Below, piece after piece: positions 62,439-64,000 of a stretch of 64,000 bases of DNA (position 1 is the first letter of the stretch; each line of letters opens with the position of its first letter). The notes beneath the pieces were generated by a model, which did not search any database, was not told the origin of the DNA, and saw nothing but the letters and a program-made list of their open reading frames with translations. The translations under genes were made by a program, and so were the position numbers. Source of the stretch: Flavobacterium omnivorum (GTDB lineage: Bacteria; Bacteroidota; Bacteroidia; Flavobacteriales; Flavobacteriaceae); the NCBI RefSeq assembly GCF_900099915.1, contig NZ_FNDB01000001.1:310001-374000 (forward strand), read 5' to 3'.

Positions 62439-62610
62439 AAAACAATGGCACATTTTTTTTACCATATAAGTCATTTAAGTTTCATTTCTTAGGCTTATAT
62501 ACCTTAAATAACAATAAGGTCATTTAAGGTTTAATGCTTATATGACTCTTATGTTAAATAATATTTCACTCATTTTATAGTTCGCCATTAAATAAGTCCA
62601 ACTGCTTAGC
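62439..62610 (-). repeat. 171-base intergenic repeat, copy 2 (inverted)
   Basis: The reverse complement of this stretch matches 58704-58874 with about a dozen differences. It lies in the 419-base gap between the NmrA-like gene and the second Nudix gene; the rest of that gap holds the 18-base shared motif and nothing else I recognise. The two copies face each other across about 3.6 kb. Confidence 0.85.
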
Positions 62611-62672
62611 TCTTAGGCTCTGAAAAATATCCAGAGTTACTAACCATGTCTATCTGCCAGTAACACTTTACA

Positions 62673-63140
62673 TCAATTGATTATTTGATCATTATTGTGG
62701 GCGCAAAGTAAGAGACATTTGCGCAGCTTAAACGATAAATTTATTCTCTGAATAAACACTTTGTGAAGCGGGGTAGTTAAAATCAATTGATCTACTGCTG
62801 AAATTTTATCTCTGTCGGAATAATTTAACCATGTAAAAAATTCAATTTCAGAACTTGCCTGAAGCGTTCCCGCATAACAGGTCATTTTTACCAGGACTTC
62901 AGTAGGATGTCCGTGTGCTTGTGCTTCAAAAACACCTATGTACTGCAAGCTGTTTGGATCAAGTTGTACGGTCAGCTCTTCTTGAATTTCACTTACGAGT
63001 GCTTGAGCATCTGTTTCATCGTTCTCCCGTTTTCCTCCTGGAATGTAAATTTTGTCTTTACCATAACTTTTTGTAGAAAGTATCGATTTGTTCAGTAATT
63101 CTATCCTAGCTCGTTTATCAATTGATTTATTGTGGAGCAA
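62673..63140 (-). CDS. Nudix-family paralogue with altered box and C-terminus
   Basis: A 155-residue frame. The first 110 residues closely follow the Nudix protein at 57619 (SIDKRARIELLNKSILSTKS, GGKRENDETDAQALV). In the Nudix box the arginine of REIQEE is serine (SEIQEE), and after DQLI the two sequences diverge: this copy runs into an unrelated tail (LTTPLHKVFIQRINLSFKLR and so on). Loss of the box arginine and of the normal end suggests a decaying duplicate that may no longer be active. Confidence 0.65.
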   Translation of the reverse strand: MLHNKSIDKRARIELLNKSILSTKSYGKDKIYIPGGKRENDETDAQALVSEIQEELTVQLDPNSLQYIGVFEAQAHGHPTEVLVKMTCYAGTLQASSEIEFFTWLNYSDRDKISAVDQLILTTPLHKVFIQRINLSFKLRKCLLLCAHNNDQIIN

Positions 63141-63384
63141 AATTAGTAATTAAAATTTGATGTCTGTTTCTTGATATCCAGTCGCAGCTGTTGCTAAAAA
63201 TCCAGCAATACAGCGAACCTAGCTACTTTTTACAATATACGATCTTGTTTTTAGGGCAGTATAATTCAAGTCGAAATTTTGCATTTTAACGCATTTATGG
63301 GCTTATTTGTGTATAGAGCTTTAAAAATCAGAACTTCAATTTAATTTTTTTAATTTAATTTTTAGCTAAATTTAAAAAAATGTT

Positions 63385-63392
63385 TATATTTG
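63385..63392 (+). promoter_or_regulatory. Putative -7 box (TATATTTG) before the CHRD-like lipoprotein gene
   Basis: TATATTTG matches TAnnTTTG, 30 bases before the ATG at 63423. No clear -33 TTG. The 282-base gap after the Nudix paralogue contains no gene. Confidence 0.45.
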
Positions 63393-63422
63393 TTTAATCT
63401 TAAATCTAAAAAATTAAACAAT

Positions 63423-64000
63423 ATGAAATGTCTAAAAGTAAAATCATTGTTATTGGTCCTGGGTATTTCTCTATTTTTTGTCGCTTGTGACAATGATGAT
63501 GCTCCGGCGCCAACTGTAGTCAATTCTAAAGTCTATCAATTAGGCTCAGTAGGAACTTCTGGTGTAACAGGAACAGCAACTATTATTGAAAAAAGTGATG
63601 CAACGCTAAGCGTAGAATTAGAATTAAAAAATACTGTTGCAGGAGCATCACATCCAGCACATATTCATTTAAATACCGCTGCCGAAGGAGGTGATATAGC
63701 ACTTACGTTAAAAGCAGTTGACGGTACGACTGGAAAAAGTACTACTGTATTTAATGCGCTAGATAATGGCACAAAAATTACTTATCAAGAACTACTTAAT
63801 TTTGATGGGTATATCAATGTTCATTTAAGTGCAAGTAGCTTAGCTACACTTGTGGCGCAAGGTGATATAGGACAGAATCAACTTACTGGAGTTTCAAAGG
63901 TATACCCTTTGGGTAGCGTTGCTTTTCCAACAATTTTTGGAACTGCTAGTTTTTTTAAAAGAGTAAACGGTGAGGCATTAGCAGTTGTACAATTGCAAAA
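63423..64000 (+). CDS. CHRD-like lipoprotein (partial, runs off the window)
   Basis: The first 192 residues are visible. A lipoprotein signal (SLLLVLGISLFFVACDND) is followed by a domain of about 120 residues with CHRD features: beta strands with SHPAHIHLNTAAEGGDIAL and FDGYINVHLSASSLATLVAQGDIGQNQLTG. A second copy appears to begin at KVYPLGSVAFPTIFGTASFF, echoing KVYQLGSVGTSGVTGTATII, so the protein probably has tandem domains. Surface-exposed CHRD proteins are poorly understood. Confidence 0.75.
   Translation, partial: MKCLKVKSLLLVLGISLFFVACDNDDAPAPTVVNSKVYQLGSVGTSGVTGTATIIEKSDATLSVELELKNTVAGASHPAHIHLNTAAEGGDIALTLKAVDGTTGKSTTVFNALDNGTKITYQELLNFDGYINVHLSASSLATLVAQGDIGQNQLTGVSKVYPLGSVAFPTIFGTASFFKRVNGEALAVVQLQ

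Noticed and set aside
58704-62610. Composite transposon bounded by the 171-base inverted repeats
   Set aside because: No transposase gene lies inside or beside the repeats and no target-site duplication was noticed; they are reported as repeats only.

Overview
The window is about 64 kb of AT-rich chromosomal DNA from a Bacteroidota member, most probably a Flavobacterium or close relative. Evidence: the type IX secretion translocon SprA and gliding protein RemB in the order known from Flavobacterium, a PorP/SprF protein, the BamA-Skp-Skp-MurI cluster, and Bacteroidota-type promoters (TTTG, about 19-20 bases, then TAnnTTTG), seen clearly before tRNA-Glu and cyoE. There is no transposase, integrase or CRISPR array.

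Layout. 1-13.2 kb: end of malic enzyme, ruvA, sprA, gcvH, a VanZ protein, deoC, remB. 13.3-18.5 kb: haem-copper oxidase assembly and subunits (cyoE, two subunit III proteins, subunit IV, a SCO-like pair, DUF420). 18.5-39.1 kb: housekeeping and envelope genes (DUF4403 lipoprotein, TolC plus adaptor, tsaB, MscS, a 22-residue repeat protein, dodecin, NifU, PorP/SprF, gamma carbonic anhydrase, murI, two Skp-like chaperones, bamA, uppS, DUF6089, nadK, CBS protein, pdxJ, hydrolase, small membrane protein).

39.1-53.4 kb is a copper/heavy-metal island: a Cys-rich secreted protein, HMA and DUF3347 proteins, a thioredoxin, an outer-membrane protein, a haem-binding protein, HMBD lipoproteins, an HMA-AraC regulator, a CopA-type ATPase with one HMA and three HMBD modules, a universal stress protein, Met-rich protein pieces, and a multicopper oxidase with an N-terminal HMBD and a C-terminal barrel-like domain. 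The oxidase is flanked by two paralogous small membrane peptides of 45-46 residues. The island is also decaying: a DUF305 gene and a Met-rich lipoprotein gene are each cut by an in-frame TAA, and a truncated HMA start is joined to the degraded tail of a CusB-type adaptor.

53.5-63.2 kb is a mosaic accessory region: an FAD monooxygenase, nhaA, a COG4705-like membrane-protein pseudogene with four lesions, two Nudix paralogues, a DsrE protein, a broken second copy of the monooxygenase start, tRNA-Glu, an NmrA-like reductase, and two copies of a 171-base repeat in opposite orientation. The window ends inside a CHRD-like lipoprotein.

The strongest leads are the peptide-oxidase-peptide arrangement in the copper island, the shared 24-base element upstream of two of its genes, the cluster of gene lesions, and the inverted repeats bounded by Nudix paralogues.
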